64,000 nucleotides of DNA from Chaetorhynchus papuensis (GCA_013396525.1 VWYX01000919.1:100720-164719), one strand, 5' to 3'; numbered from the stretch's first letter, positions 26,801 through 41,800 are shown. The notes: generated from the letters alone by a model not told the origin. Made by a program: numbers and translations.

Positions 26801-29800
26801 TAGCTGCTAGAAATATTTAAGATCCTGTAGATGTCAGTATTTTATTCCTCCTGCAATACTGCAGTTTGCTGTGCCAGACCAGCTCCTGCTGGAGCACTCT
26901 CCAGAGGTGCAGCTGATGGCTCAGATGGATACCTGGTTCTTTAACTACCACTCACTCATGACAAATCAGCTCTTCCTCTCAGTCATAGGTGGTACATGGA
27001 ATTCACTGCCATGTCATGTATGGTCCCCGAAGCCAAGACCTTGAGAAAACCCATTTTCCGATCCTTTCAAATGTTTGGCTCTTGTAAGAGCCCTCCTTGG
27101 CTGAAGTGTCCCCCTGGAGGTTCAGCCAGTGCCGGGGCCAGCTGCCCCAGGGGGTCTCTTCCCTTTGCACTCTGGCTCTGAGCTCCTGTGCAGGTCGCGT
27201 TTGAACAGAGCGCAGTTGGCACTTCGAGCATAGCGAGCACCGAGAGCTTTGGCGACCAACTGCTTCCAGCAGATCAGGCAGTAAAAGTGTGGCATGAGGA
27301 GCTGCTGGCATCAAACTTGCCAAATCTGCCCCTTTCTTGCAAAAGTGCTTTTGATTTGTGGACTCAGGTGATGAGTGAGCTGTTGCTGGTGCTCCTGGTG
27401 AGCACTGTGAGGCTGCCCCAGGACACCCCGCACTGCCCCTGCAAGAGCCTCAAGGTACATCCTTCTGGCAAATAGTTTGCCCACATGTTTGCTCTTACTG
27501 AGGGCACAGTCTCAGCACCAGGTGGCTTATTTTGCTCATTCTTTGCAGGGAAGAAGTTTTAGAAGTGTTTAGCCCCGCTTGTGGAGCTGTAGATGGGATA
27601 GGGATGCCATGGTGCTGCCTTCTGTGGGGCTGGGAGTGGATGGCTGGGGCTGGGAATCTCCTGCACCTGGAGGATGTGGAATACCTCTGCCTTCTGGGGT
27701 TATTTTTGTCAGCCTCCTGCTTCCAGCCCTGATTAGCTGCACATTCTCTCAGTGCTTAAACCCAAGCCATACTGGCTAAATGTAGAGAATCAATCAGATA
27801 AATAAAAAAGTAAATCCACTGATAATTCTACTTCTGCCTAAGCATGGCACAGACACTGCCTGATCTGTGCCATCTCTAGTAGGATACTGCACGTGTGAGG
27901 AGCAGGAAGAACAAAAACAGCCCCCCAAACTTTACATTGCTTTGCTTTAGCTCTAGGGAAGAGCCAGTTACTCCTTTAAATGCCACCTTAAGGTAACAAG
28001 TCCAGCAATAGCCAAGTCTTGCCCCAGCCCTGTTAGGAGAGTTATTTCATGAAAGGAAATAAAACAAATGACAGTTTAATCCTTTCCTGAAAGCTCTTCG
28101 GACACAGATGGCTAACTAGCCATAACAGAGACACTGTTCCTGGTGAAGGGAACAAAAAATAAATGCCTTACTGTATAATAAATAATCCCAGTCAGATGTT
28201 TGTGTTTCATTTTGTTGATAAATTACTGCATAATCATGGGTGAAGGAAAAATAGCTCAATAATTTTGTCTTTCCTTTTCAATGCTTAAATATCATGTAAA
28301 GAAATTTTTTAAAAAAATTACTGTTTTGCTTGGCAAAAAACACTTTAAAAATGTCACCAAAGCAGCCTGAATCTTAGATCTATTACTATCTCTTTTCTTT
28401 TTTTTCCTCGTTTTGATAGGCTTTTTCTTTTTCTCTTGAGGTAATGAACATTATTGAGTGGGGGTCCAGTAGAGGTTAAGAAATGAGAGAATTTCCCTTG
28501 AGGGAAGAGATGAGAGGGAAAATGAACCTCGTGACAGATGTTAGTTACATTGCTTAATGCACTACTGGAAGACGCTCAGATGCTCTGGAAATAACCTATT
28601 ACAGACACCACAGGCTGCAGTGCATAGCATTAAGGTCATCCAAAACTTCCCCTTTTAAGATTTTCTCTTCCACTGTCTTAAAACTTTGCCAAATTTAATC
28701 ATTTAGGCTGAACTTCTTCATGCTAGGTTTTTGCCTCTGGCTAACTTTGCTGTCATTAGTTGTTGAAAGTTTCATCTAGAGCTGTTGTTCATGCATTTCA
28801 CTGAGTGAGACTGGAGGAACTCGGTCCATAAATCCTCAAAGAGAAAGGCTCTAAAAACTTGGTTTTGCAAATGGCAGCCATAAAGAGACTCTGTGCATTG
28901 CAAACCTTCAGGAGCCCTTGGGAGTCCCCTTCCTGCCCTTCCCAGGAGGGTGTCCAGCCCCTGTGAGGGCTGTGGCAGGGTGAGGACAAGCAGCCCACGG
29001 CCCCGGCAGAGCCCCTTGCAGCCCTGCAGCCTCTCTGTCTCTCTCCAGCCTTCCTTTTCCTCTCCATCCAGTCTGGTGGGGTTCTGGATCCCTTTCTCCC
29101 CTACACCAGCCACAGGTTCCCAGCCAGGACACTTCTCTTGGCTGGTCACTGCAATGCAAAAGTTGGCTACAGAGGACATACGGGGCCTTGTCTTACACCC
29201 ACAACCGTAAAAGTGACAATGATTTCAGAAATGCAGAAGTATCAGGGTGTGCGAGACTGGTAGGCAGGTGGGAAATGGAAATGCTCAGCCTTTCATGGGG
29301 GAAGGGACGGGATATCAACTGAGGAGTAGCTGAGTGATGGGCAGCTCATCAGAGCAGGGCTTGCACCTTCATCTCCTGTAGCACCAAACACAGCAAGACC
29401 CTTACCCCAACCAGGGCCCCTGAGCATGGCTGCAATGTAAATATTAATACTGATGAGGCTTTTCTTCTCAGTTTGTGCACATGCTGTTTTCCAAGCCTGG
29501 CAGTGTGGGAAATGGCCTGTCCCACTTGCTGGGGCCCTCAGAAGATAGTTTTTATTTAGTGTAATGGAAGCTGGTGTCAGCTGGAGTCAGAGGTTTGATT
29601 TTCCATCTCAGCGACTATAAATGTTTGGAAGTCCCCCTTGGGAGGGAGCCCTGGGACTGGTGCATTAGTCAGAGAGCCCATTTCTGCTAAGTGAGACTCC
29701 TTTAGAAAAAAACAGACTCAATTGAAAAGGTGAATGATTGAAGTTGCAGCATGCTTTTGTCCATTTCATATCGAATGGGAATCACAGAGCAAATGGAGTT

Positions 29801-32800
29801 CTAGATAACTGGGAGGATGTTGTATTTAGGAGACTTGCTATTAGGAGCCACACTCCAGTCAGAGAACAGACAAACATGGGTGTTTATTGATATGTTTAAG
29901 AATGATGGAATCAAAGCATGGAAAGGGATTTGCTGCAATACTCCTGATACACACAAGCATAAGGAAGTCTGTGAGTGTTTTCAAGGTGCTGATGGCTCTA
30001 GGTTGGGACACGAGGTGCTTTCAGGTTCCAGAGTCATCATGAAGGCCAAGTGTTGCTGTGCTCCCAGATGCTGTCACTGAAAACAAAGGCAAACAGTTCA
30101 TAGCATGTTCCTAATCAGGGCACGAAGGAGTGCAGTCATGTTGCTGCTTGTGTGTCTCTTGCTCCAGCCCCTGCCTGCCAAAAAAACTTGAATACTTTCC
30201 TTCCTTAGTTTTCTCTAAGTTTGTAGTATGCTAGTGGTCCTGGGTTTATTTTATAAATGAATTTGACAGTAATGACAATTAATTGGGGTATTCTGAATTG
30301 AAGCATTGGGTCAAACCTACAGATGAGCTTAAAATTCAAGTTTCATAATATCTAGGGATAGTCAAATATTGGTCTGCCTCTGCACTTTGGACTTGGATGT
30401 GAATCAGCATGAAGAGTGTGTAGAGCTGACAGTTTGGGTTCACCTCTCATTGCAACACAATTCCAGAGTGCTGTATCCTGGATCAAGAAGTTACAAGTCC
30501 ACTGAAGCTGGTGGCAGAAGTCCCATTGTCTTCAGGGGGGTGTCTGGGTTTCGTCCCAGGGATTCATCCCAGAGGACAAAGTTTTAAAACCTGGGCCCAT
30601 AAACAACAAGGGAAGCTGAGGGTGAAGGCTGTGAGCGCAGCGTGCAGGACACACTGCAGGCCTCACTGGGCAACGCTGGGGGCCACAAGAGGAAACCAGC
30701 TGGAGTCCTGAGACATCTCTGGTTTATAAAAGAGCAGTACACAGGTGGCCCAGGTGATGATGTAGATAAACACAATGTGAAGAAATTTCTGTGTGTGAGT
30801 AAGATCTGTGTTCACTAAAAGGGCGCTCAGCATTTCCTGAACTGGGTTGCAGATTGTTAAATGAGTCGCAGGAATCACTCTCTGGGACATGGCAAAGGAG
30901 ACAAGGAAAGGCAAAGACAGGTTTTTTCTGAGATGTAGCACTGTTGACTGCCACTTGTAACTATCCCGTATGGCACATTTGCTGGGGGAATGTTTGGAAG
31001 TGTGTTATGAAGTCCAGTTGGTTTCACGCCAGATAATCACTCCCCTATTTCCTCTTGAGATGGTGATCCAAACAGTCAGACTATCCATTTTTCTTAATAT
31101 TACACTGAAAAGTAAATTACAATAACTGAATCACACTTAAAAGAACTAGAGCTCTTTCTCATTATGTCTTAACTCCTGCCACACACTTGTAAGCAGACAG
31201 CATTAATTTTTTCCTATGGGAGAGTTAGAAAAAGACCCATGTGAGAAAGTGGCATTTTTCCACTTCAGTAATAAATGTCGGTATTAGCTGCTGTTATGTT
31301 CTGAATTGGAATCTCTCAACAAGTGTTTTGAATAAAATCCAGATAATTTTTTTTCCAGGAAGATAGGTTCTTGTGTAAACAGTTTCTTTCAGTGTATGCA
31401 GTAGATGGTAGCAGTGACAGTAAATAACCTGCAGCAAGAGTATAGCCCTGTGCAGTGTGAAGTGCTTTCAGTGTGAATCAAGTCAATAAATGTTGGGCTC
31501 TGTAATATGATGCAGAGCTAAAGTTTGATTCAGCCTTTTTTCTTGATCATTGTCACTGTGAAGCTCCCACAGGAGTTTGTTTAAGGAAGATCTAGGTAAG
31601 AAAATCATTAGTGGCTCTTAATTGATCACACAGCAAAGTAGCCTTGGTGAGTGCTCACCCAGGGTCTCTGGAGGTGCTGTAGGATGTAAATGCCTGACTG
31701 CCAGAGGCAGAGTTCAGGACCAGCTGAATTCCTGGGTTTTGGCAGAGTTTTGTGCATGGCCAGACCACCTGCTACCTCTGTGCAGAGCATGGAGTCTCTC
31801 CTTGCCGTGTCCTTGTCCTTCAAACATAACAAAGTGGAAAGACAGAAGCAAGAAGGCAAACTGCTGTGTAGTGTTTCCTCATGGACAGTAAGACAGAGCG
31901 AAGCAACAGGATATATGAAAGGGTTTCAGCAGGATGAAGAGTAAAGTTGTGGACTATTTTCCTTTAGTTAATCTGTCACCTGCCATGAGGCTCCTTTATC
32001 TTTGAGCCTGAGAAGGCCCCATTTTGTCCAGTTCATTTTAAGCGCTGCATTTAAGTATGTGTGTAAAAAACAACAACAAAACCCCATCTGCATGAATCCA
32101 AATTTCATATTTGCTCCCTCTCTTAATGCGATCCCATGAATTTCTTACATTGTTGTGTCCCATGTAGTAAGGGTCCCATGCAGAGAGCAAACAATACAGC
32201 AGTGAGAAGACAGATGCTCTGCTAATGGGAAACCAAGGAGCAGAGAGTCTGTGAGGGATTACAGGCAGCCTGGGGTTGGAATACATTATTAGCATAGCAC
32301 CCAATTCAGAAATTAAATGCCTGAAGCATTTTGGCAAAAACTCCTTATCATCCCGCTCAAAAGCTCTTAAAGCATGAAAGAGTAGGAATCTCAAGCCTAG
32401 GCTGAGCAGCCACGTTCGGTGACTTTGCAGTGCTGCAGCAGTGAATTGGAGATTTTACAGCTTCATACCATTACCGGGGCAGCAGCTGCCACACCCCCTG
32501 AAATGTAACCCACTCGCTCTGCTTGCACAAACCTTCAGCAGGTTTTGAACATCCTCATCAAAGAAGCAAATGGGCCTGAATGAGATTCCAGGGTCTGTTT
32601 CCAGGAGGAAGGTTTTGTTCTGTTGAGTGCATAACAGCAGGGAAGAGCACCAGCCCCTCCTTGGGCACGGTTAGGCATGTGAGGGAGGAGCAGTGACATG
32701 TCTTTTCAAAGGCCTGACATGGCCCAAGGTAGAAAGTTTGGGTGCTGAAGCCTTTTTCAGGCACACTATTTTCTGAATGTTTTTCTTTTGAAAATCATGA

Positions 32801-35800
32801 TGGGAACATCAAACTTTGAAAGACCCTGGTAGACAACCAAGATTTGCTACAGGACTGAGAGCAGGCAGGAGAAATTTTTTCTCATAGTACTTGGTGGGAT
32901 TATCCTCCATGCATAATTGTTCATTATATGCTCAAAATTCATTGTTAATTTCTTTTAGATATATTGCATATTAGACAGAAGAGTTATAAACCCCAAGATT
33001 ATCTCAGGAGGATACTAACAGGCCTAAATATTCAGGACAGAAGGGGACTTGTTTTCCTCTTACATTGAAACAAAGACTCTTGGACAGGATCATTAGAGAT
33101 TTCTCTTTTTTTTGTCTGTTTGATAATCAAAGTATATTGGACAGCAAACAAAAGAAAAGTTCAGTCAGCCAAGTCTGCTTTATTTTTACTCCTCTATTCT
33201 AACATAATTAACATATTTCTCAAGGTTTATTTAGTTTCCCAGAGTCTTATTTTATATAAGTATCATTGGGGAACTGAATTACAAAGTCTTGATTTGTGCA
33301 TATAAAATGAGATTTTATTATCCTGGTAGAGAAGACAAGGACAAGGTAAATAAGGAAGAAAATGAGAAAACAGTTGAGACCAGACTAAGAAATCAGGAAA
33401 AATAATATGCCAGCTCTTCAACTTGTACTTTTGTTTTCTTTGCATCCTGGTGTATCCAGCACTGTCCTCCTGAGTCACAGAAGGGAGAATAAAGGATAAC
33501 ACTTAATTTTCAGCTTTGAATTTCAGAGCTGGTCTTTTAATAACAACTTCTTTCGGTGTTTTTATATATATGCTTAAGGAGTATCTGTAATGAATATTAG
33601 GGAAAGTTCAAAATTATGCTTCTCATTTGTTGTGGATACAGAGTGTCCATAGACTTCTGACTGTTTCCATCCAGACTTAGATGGGGCTGTATTTACATCA
33701 CTTTACTGCTCTGCCAACAAAATAGTTTTTTAAAGAACCTGGCACCGAGGGAACCCTTACAGAGTACGGCTAGAATTGAGCCCCACACTGCTTAGATCCT
33801 GAATGAAATTGTACCTGTGAATACCATGGGAACGGGAACCAGAGCTGAGATTTGGCTTCTCCATGAGGGTCTTGCCTATCAGCCTGTGTCACTTCACTGC
33901 TTCACCTCAGTCTGTTTTTCATGTCTCCAGATTGTGAATGGGAGCTGGTGTGCTCAAAAGCTCTTTTTACCCCTCTGACTCTGTCAGGAATAAAAAAGGC
34001 TCTAAGTCTGTGTAGCAAAACCTTCTCCTCTCCTGCAGTTACCTGTTCACAAGCTCTGGGGGACCAGTGCTTCTCCCAGCCAGCTGTGCTAGGAGCCCGC
34101 CCCAGGAGGCTCTTGGTGTGCTGAGAGACAATGAAGAGGCTGTTCTGCCTTGTCTGCAGTCTGGAGCAAGTCACAACTCCTCTCCCATTGCACACACAAG
34201 ATCTGTGAAGGTTGTTAATAATCGAGTGCTTCAAAGACAGACATTGACAATTTTAATTAGTATTTTAAGACTTTCAAGCTCTGCTTCTAAAATTCAAAGC
34301 TTCGTACAGTAGCCCTGTTTGAACACTCCAAATTAAGATCAGACAGTGCAAAGAAGCAGTTTACAGTAAGCTTCAGAAATGTCAAGCAAGTAATTTATTG
34401 TTTTTAGCAGCAGTGTCCACAGTACTGCCATCCTGTAGAAAACAGTGCTGCTGGGCTCTGAGGCTGTTATTCTTTTTCAGTCCAAATAGATTTAAAACAC
34501 AAGCAGACCAGAATCCAAAACCCTGATCTCACTGAACCAGGCCTTCAGTCTGGCTGGGACTGACCCTGTGACCAGGAGAGAGAAGAGTGTAGTGGTAAAG
34601 GACAGCTCCCTGAGCCCATGAAATATTTTGTCACTGCTGTTAGACTTACTGCCATTTAGCAAAGTCTTCTTAATTGGGTAATCTAGTTCTGGATGTGTTT
34701 GACTAATAACAATTCTCTTGTTAAAAACAAATCATGGTTTTAATTTAATAGGGTTAGTTATATAAAGAGTGATTTTGTGTCAGCAAAGCCTTTCTTTCTG
34801 ACAAACAGTATAATTTATGACAATCTAGTTAGCAATAAATGCCATTAATCTGACCACTATGCCGTTCTGTTCCTGGGGAATAATGTCCCCTCTTAATCAA
34901 TAGCTGGGTGAATGCTCCTTTGCATTCCTTATCAAATGACAGCCAGATGGTGCTGGTAAATTCATTCCAGCAGGATTTTAGAATTAGCTAGGTTTGTGCT
35001 GTTGTTAATCCTCTGCTGTCTGTGTCACTAGGACCTGCCCACCTGTTTCCAGTAAGCCTGGAGTTCCCAGCCCTAGGAAGCAGTCTAGCCAGAGGGTTAC
35101 TCAGCCACAGGGCAGCCAAGAAACATCCCAAGCAATGAGACCTTTTTTCTGCATCAGTGAGAAGAACGACAAAGCAAATGAAAGTAGTATCTTGCAGAAA
35201 CAGCCAGCTAGCACTGCCCGCCTCTGTATTTGTTCCTCAACACCCTCATCTCTTCTAGGGAAGTTTCAAAGTTTCTTGAGACTGCATGAGCTGTGTTTCT
35301 TAGGGCATAGTAAGTTTTGGCCTGTGTCAGTTGCTGTACCATCATTTACTGACTTCTGGATCCATCAAAGTATCTACAAGACCTTTTTCTCCATAGTCAC
35401 TTTGTTGCATAGCAGCAATAATTTTGTCTCCAACCTATTGATCCAACATAACATGTAATCCCCTCACTCCAATGAAAAGGAAAACATATGGCAGCTCCAG
35501 GCTGGGAACCACAGGCTTTTGATGTGAGTGGACAGTTAATTCCCACTAAACCAGGGGGAATGGAGCAAGATATAAGCTCTGTTGGGGCTCAGAGGATGCA
35601 TTAGGTGCCTGAGCCAATGAACCTGTGTTCTAGAAGAGTCTGGTTTACATTCATCCTCCCCTCCTCATCTTTTATCTTGTGCAACTGAAGCACATTTCAG
35701 GTGAGCTCTGCTAAAAGAACATCACTGTGCAACGCTCCCAGAAAGGTGAGCACCCCTTCCCTCTGGCTGGACAGTGCACACTCAGCTCTCAGCTGAGATG

Positions 35801-38800
35801 GGGCTGCAGAGGGTGAGGGGAAAGTTCAGCCACTGCAAACACCAGTTTCAAATGTACACGGCTGGAGTTCCTCACGAAGATATCTCTTGTTTGTAGGGTG
35901 TGGTCTGGTAGGTCAGTCTGATTACCTGGATGGTTTTTCTGTACCTCTAAACAGAGGGCTAAAAGCAGACCTTGGCATCTGAAACAGGATCTGCTTTGGG
36001 GACAGGAGCACAAAGTTAAGGTCAGGACTGCTCAGGCAGGGAACAAAGAGCTTTGGTCCCAAGCAGGCAAAGCATCTCCCCACAGCTGTGCCCTTGGCAC
36101 TGCAGCGTGGGCTGGCAGCTGGCTTTGGACCATCTTTCTGAGGTACCTTACTGCTGCCCACATTGTGCACCGATCCCAAGCTCCTGTGAGTGCACTGCTG
36201 GATTCTCTCCTGGCTGGAAAGATTGGTATCCACAAGGCAGCTAAATCCTTCTTGGGCCTGTCTTCATTTTTCTAGCTTGCAAATAGCCCTGAGTGAAATG
36301 TAGGTCCAAAGTCTGAGGTCGCTAATTTGAGGATTTGGGAGGTGAGTCTTATGTTATTTAGAACAACCACCAAAAGAGTCAATTCAAGCTAATTTCCACA
36401 CATCAAACAAAAACTTTCCGAACAGACTTTAAAAATAAAAAATCAAACTTGCAATAATACCGCTACTTTGGGAATCTCAGTGGAAATACTGCAGTGGATC
36501 AGAAGGCCAAACTGGTATCTGAACATACTGCAAGAGCCGAGCAAAGGCTTCTGAGTCACTGTCTCTCAAACCTGTGTCATACACAGCACAGGCTGGAGAA
36601 TACCTTCACTTAAAAGGTATTTCTATGGCTAGAGGAGTGTCTACTAACGATCCTTTCTTTTCTGTCATTTTAACAGTATTCAGGTTTTCAGCAAACGGCA
36701 GACAAGTGCTTTGTTTGTGGACACCTCATAATGGAAATGGTAAGAGACCTAAACTCCTAATGACGGGTAACTTGGCTTCTCTGTACTTTGGGAACCTGCT
36801 TTTCCCTACCCAGGCTGGCATTGTGTCTTGACTGCTGTCAATGTAGTTTTTGAATGTGAGGCAGTAAATAAAAATACCTTCATGCTCTAGTACTACTATT
36901 AAGTACAGTAAGTTGGGCTTCTTTGCTACCGAAGAGTATGGGAGGCTGTTATTCTGCCATTTGTGAGTTAAAATAAAATAGAATTTTAATACTAAAGGAG
37001 GAAAGTACAGCACAACTTCATATGAGAACATGGTAAAGGAACATGGCAGGTGTGCTCTGTAAGATAGTGGATAACAAGAGCTCAGTCAAGTGGGTGGAAT
37101 CTAGGCTAGAGCTGAGAGGGACATTATCAGTAGTCCCGAGGTTTGTCACCCACTCCGTGGCTTGCTTTATTTACCCTCTGTTGCTTGCTCCACATCATTT
37201 AAAATGCATTATTGCTACTGGGATTTGTAGGGAGCCAGTAGTCAGAGTTACTTTTTTAATAAAAATCAACGGGCTTTGGGTTGGCCAGATACTACTGGCA
37301 TTGTTTCAGTGGTGAAAGTAGGAAGAGTTTTGTGTGCTCTTCCTAAGCAGAAGTTCCCAAGCAAAGTGAAGTGGTTTGCACAATGAAGAAGGGCAGATCC
37401 TGTAGTGTATCTGTTTTCCTCTTGTTTTTAAGTGTGCACGAACCTCAGTGTTCCTGAGAGAAGTAGCTGTAGTGTTGCACACACGGAGGTTCAGTCGGAG
37501 CTGGAAGGGAGACTTCACTAATGAGGATTCTGGCTCATATCCTGGCACCACTGGTTGGACAAGGATATTGTTCGTTTTAGCCCAAGAGCAAATTTCTAGA
37601 GTTGTGTCATGCTGGGAGGGGGAGGGGTGTCCTGACTCGCATGCTTTGAGCTGGCCCTTAATTGCAGAATCCCAGGCAAGAGTCCATAATATCTCGCTGG
37701 TGGAGCTCAGTAGCTGGAAGCTTGGCAGGTGCTTGTCTGCCTCTCTCCCATCAGCAAGTGTGCTGTGACAAAAGGAAGCAGCTCTGGGAGCTCCAGGAAT
37801 TCAGCACTCCTCTTTGGCTAATTGCGGCGGGTTGCTGCCTGGGAGCGCGGCCGTGCCGTGTGCTGGCTGGGGCAGGGCTGGGGCTGTGCGGGGCTGGCTG
37901 AGGAGCTGCCCCGTGCTCAGTGCCTGTGGCTGCACAGCTGGGCCAGGCTGGCACCACAGCGCGCTCCTGCCGCGGCACCAGCCCTGGCACAGGTACCCAG
38001 CTGGCTCTGGCTGGAACGGCCTTGCCAAACAGAGTCAGATACCACTCCCTGGACTACAGGGCTTCATCAGAGAGGGAAAAAAGGTTAAATTAAATTGGCC
38101 TTTTTTTCCTGTACTTCTTTCCTGTTGGTTTGATCTTTATTCATAGAATCACCTATAGGGCCATGGGAACTTGGTCTGGGATAATTTTTCATCTCAGGCT
38201 TCCCAGCAGCTCCAAGCTGAGCACTGTGCTAGCAGCTGCTTTTTGAAATTACCTTCCAAAGATACTTCTTACACCCAAAATGTATGGAACTGATCTTCTA
38301 ACCTGTTGAGAGCTGCCTGAAGATGATTCTGTATCTGGCTCTTCCCAGGGGCTTGTTCACGGGCTTGTGGCATCCTCCTCCATGTCCCAGTGCCACACTG
38401 AGTGTTACATACAAGGATGTCAGGAGGGAGGGGATCTGTTCTGTAGTAGTGCAGCCAAGACTGCATCAGACCTTTCCTTGAAACCTTTAAAATGCAGTAG
38501 GGAAGGTCAGCATGGGAAAAGCCTGGGCAGGTGCATGGATCAGTATCCAAACACATGGACAGTGATGGAATTTTATCAGAAACTGATGGGCGCCTATGAC
38601 TGAGTGATAACCAGTCAGTAACTCTGGGGGATTAGGATCCTTGGTTAATAAAGAGGCACCTCTTTATTTGCTTGTTTTGTTATTTAACTTCTTGAGTAAT
38701 GACCAGTTTGGATTCTGTCTGTCACAGCCTGTTAAGTTTTGTAAAATAACTCTGTATCCCAGTAACCTGTATTTGGGATTTCCCCAGAAGTGGTCTGTGA

Positions 38801-41800
38801 AGCAATTTTTAATTCCCATTGGCAGTACTGGCCCTGTAGAGCTAAACTGGTGGGCTAACTGATGGGCTTAGCCTGATTTTCAGTTCTTGCTCTTCATTGG
38901 GAGCATATTGAAACCCATTAAAATAAGCAAGTTGATTGTTTTAACAGGCCCCTTGCTGACAGATCTGCAGAGTGGTGATTTCATCCTGAAGTGCTTTTCT
39001 CACTGTCATTATTAAGAATGTGGCAGACACAGCAGTTTATAGGGAGAGAATATCTCACGTAATCACGCATCCACTTATTTTGTTGTTTGCCTCATAAGAT
39101 CTTACAGGCCCTTGGAAAGTCCTACCATCCTGGCTGCTTCCGCTGTGTGGTGTGTAATGAGTGTTTGGATGGAGTCCCCTTCACTGTAGATGTGGAGAAC
39201 AATATTTACTGTGTCAAAGACTACCATACGTGAGTACACAAATCCACTGCATGCTCAGAAAGATTATAGTAGTTAAATCATTGATGTAGTTATAAGCCTT
39301 GTAATAGATAAAAAGGTCACTCCTATTTGCTCAGACGTCCTTCAACTGCTTCTTTCATGTGTTGTATTTGTAGAGTATTTTAAGGTTTATTAAGTAGTAC
39401 TTCATGGGCCCAGTATGGCATACAGTGGCCAAGAGAGGCTGAAAATCAAATTGTGTCAGAGGATGTGTTTCTTGGGGGCTGTTCCTCTACTTCTTTCAGG
39501 ACTGTCAATGGTAATTATACCAGGCCACTTCTGCAAGTGTTGGTAGGCTCTGCTGGCTGTGTCCAGGAGTGGAGGTTCTGGCAGTGCTGGACATGGGTGT
39601 AAGTTTTGTTAACCGACAGAAGATGTGTAGTTAACAGTTAGTGTTAGAACAATTTTAGCCTTACCTGGCAAAAGGTAGAGGTTTAAGAGATCGCTTTTGG
39701 ACTCCTTCCTGATTCTGCTCAAAGGCAGTGGGATCCTGCTCTTAGCTCCAGTTAACCAATAACTCAGTTATGCATCAGGAGTCAATCACCCTGAATTCAA
39801 CCGTGTTGGTGCCAATCTGACCATGTTACAAGGACACAGTGAGTGTTGGCCCAGTGGTTGTCATAAAATGCAGCTGTGGACCATAAGCCCAGTTTATGTA
39901 TTTAGCTGTAGATCCTGGCCACAATCAGCCCCTCTGCTGTTCAGCCTGGTTATGTCTTCCTGATGTCAGAGTGACAGTCCCTAAATCAGGAGCTGCTTTG
40001 CAGTCAAGCATTAAGGCTCTGGAAGAATTTGAATGGTTTTATAAATAAAGGAAGGAAAGAAAAAGGGCATACGGAGGAAGAGGGGTGGATTCACTATGCC
40101 TCAAGGTTGGGAAGACCTAAACAATAAAGCTGGGGTAGATCAGCCTTTCCCAAATCTCCTTTTCATTGAATATCATCAAACAATTAGAGGTGTTTCAAAT
40201 CCTGTGGATCTCCATTTTACTAAAAACAAGGCATGATTAGAATGGCTCTCTTGGTTCTACTTTTCGAAGAAGCTTTAAATGTGATTGGAATACTTTCTTC
40301 TTGCACCCTAGGGTTTTTGCACCAAAATGTGCTTCCTGTAACCAGCCGATCCTCCCAGCACAGGTAGGTGTTAACATGCACTGACCCTTAGGGAAAACAG
40401 CTGTTGGCATATGGGCACTTGCTGAAAACACACTAAATGCTTTTCCTTCCTCTCCCAGAATCTATACTATGTTAGATACTAAATTAAACACAGTTCAGCA
40501 GTAAAGGCCCTCCCAAACATTCCCAGAGGCTGTAATAGTCATACTATTTGTACAGCATAGTACTTTCTATCTTTAGGGTGCTTTCCAGGTCTTCATTAAT
40601 CTGTTAGAAACCTCATTTGATAGAAGATACTGACTGGGGCTCCAAGAACAACCCAGAGAGTAAAGCCTTTGAAAAGACATCTGATGGTTACCCTGACCCT
40701 GTGAGAAGGCCACACAGTCTTTTGTCCTGAGGTGGCAATGGAATGAAAGTTCTTAAAGGGGTTGAAAAGGCAACAACAAAAATGGAACCAGGTGAAACCT
40801 GCTTGCAAGCTCAGCCTGTGCTGACGGTGTTGTTGGCACAATTAGCCCCAGAGTGGGGCTCCCTCATGCTCTAGTGGGTGCAGGACCCTCCGAGTTCCCT
40901 TTGCTGAGGTCACTGACCAGCTCATTTGTAAACAGGGGCCTCAGCAACTCCCTGCTTTTCCTCCTGTCATGTTTATAGAGCCAGTGCTTCCCTCCTGTAA
41001 GATGCTGTGCCCCAGTAAAGCCTGAGGCTAGAGCTTCTCACATGCCCACCTCCACCACTCTGCACATTACTCTCATTTGTCATTAGTATTTCTGTTAATT
41101 GGCCAAGTCTTACATAACTTAAAAAAACCCTGTAAAAGGCTGAACCTGAACTTCTTGTCCTAGTGGTGGGTTGTGAGGAGAAAACCTCTATGTAAATTTC
41201 ACCAAATTTGGGTCTTAAAAAATAATTCTTTTGTCTTTTCAAGAAAGAAAGAAAAAGAAATAAAAGGTAGTCACAGTGCTGACTCACCTGATGACTAGCA
41301 GGACAGACTTCATATTCTTTCCCAGGGAGATTTCTTAGGTTAGTTCAAGTCTAGCAATGCAGGTACTAACTTGCCCACAGCTTCTCTCAGACATAGTCCA
41401 CGTCATATCTGGTGCTCTAACCACACCTGGAACTGGAAGCAGTGCAAGGCAACCAATTTAATGAGTTCTGTCTTCAGAGTGGATCAGGAAAAGAGCCTGT
41501 GAGGTTACCAGAAGGGTATGGGCTGCTCTGCAGGGCCTGGGGCTCAGCCAGGAATTGCACAACTCTGCTGCACCCACCCTCACGCTGAGGTTTGGCCTGT
41601 GCACATAATTACCTGCCAGACTGGTATGTCAGTCCCTGTGGGGACACACAGTGACATGTGCATGTGCAAAAGAGCTGTGCAGCAGATGGTTTGAGGGGAG
41701 TACAAGTCCTGGAAAACAGAGCAGGATGTATACAAGGAAAAGTTACCCAATGAGCAGGTTTTTGACTGGTAATTTGTTCGGATCCTGGGTGCCCTTGGAA

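Larger units (their letters stand above)
23863..36676 (+). other. WTIP intron (12.8 kb)
   Basis: This intron is bounded by gtaagt at 23863 and the ttaacag acceptor ending at 36676. I find no exon within it. It contains AT-rich sequence around 24.4-24.9 kb with homeodomain-like TAAT sites, another AT-rich block at 28.0-28.5 kb, a degraded hairpin at about 30.5 kb, and a motif-rich stretch at 34.7-35.0 kb. Open frames (for example around 28.9-29.2 kb) are GC-driven and without recognisable domains. Confidence 0.85.

Noticed and set aside
33880..33905. CFTS-like translation in an intron
   Set aside because: It lies downstream of the LIM1 exon, lacks the second Cys and does not fit a LIM finger.
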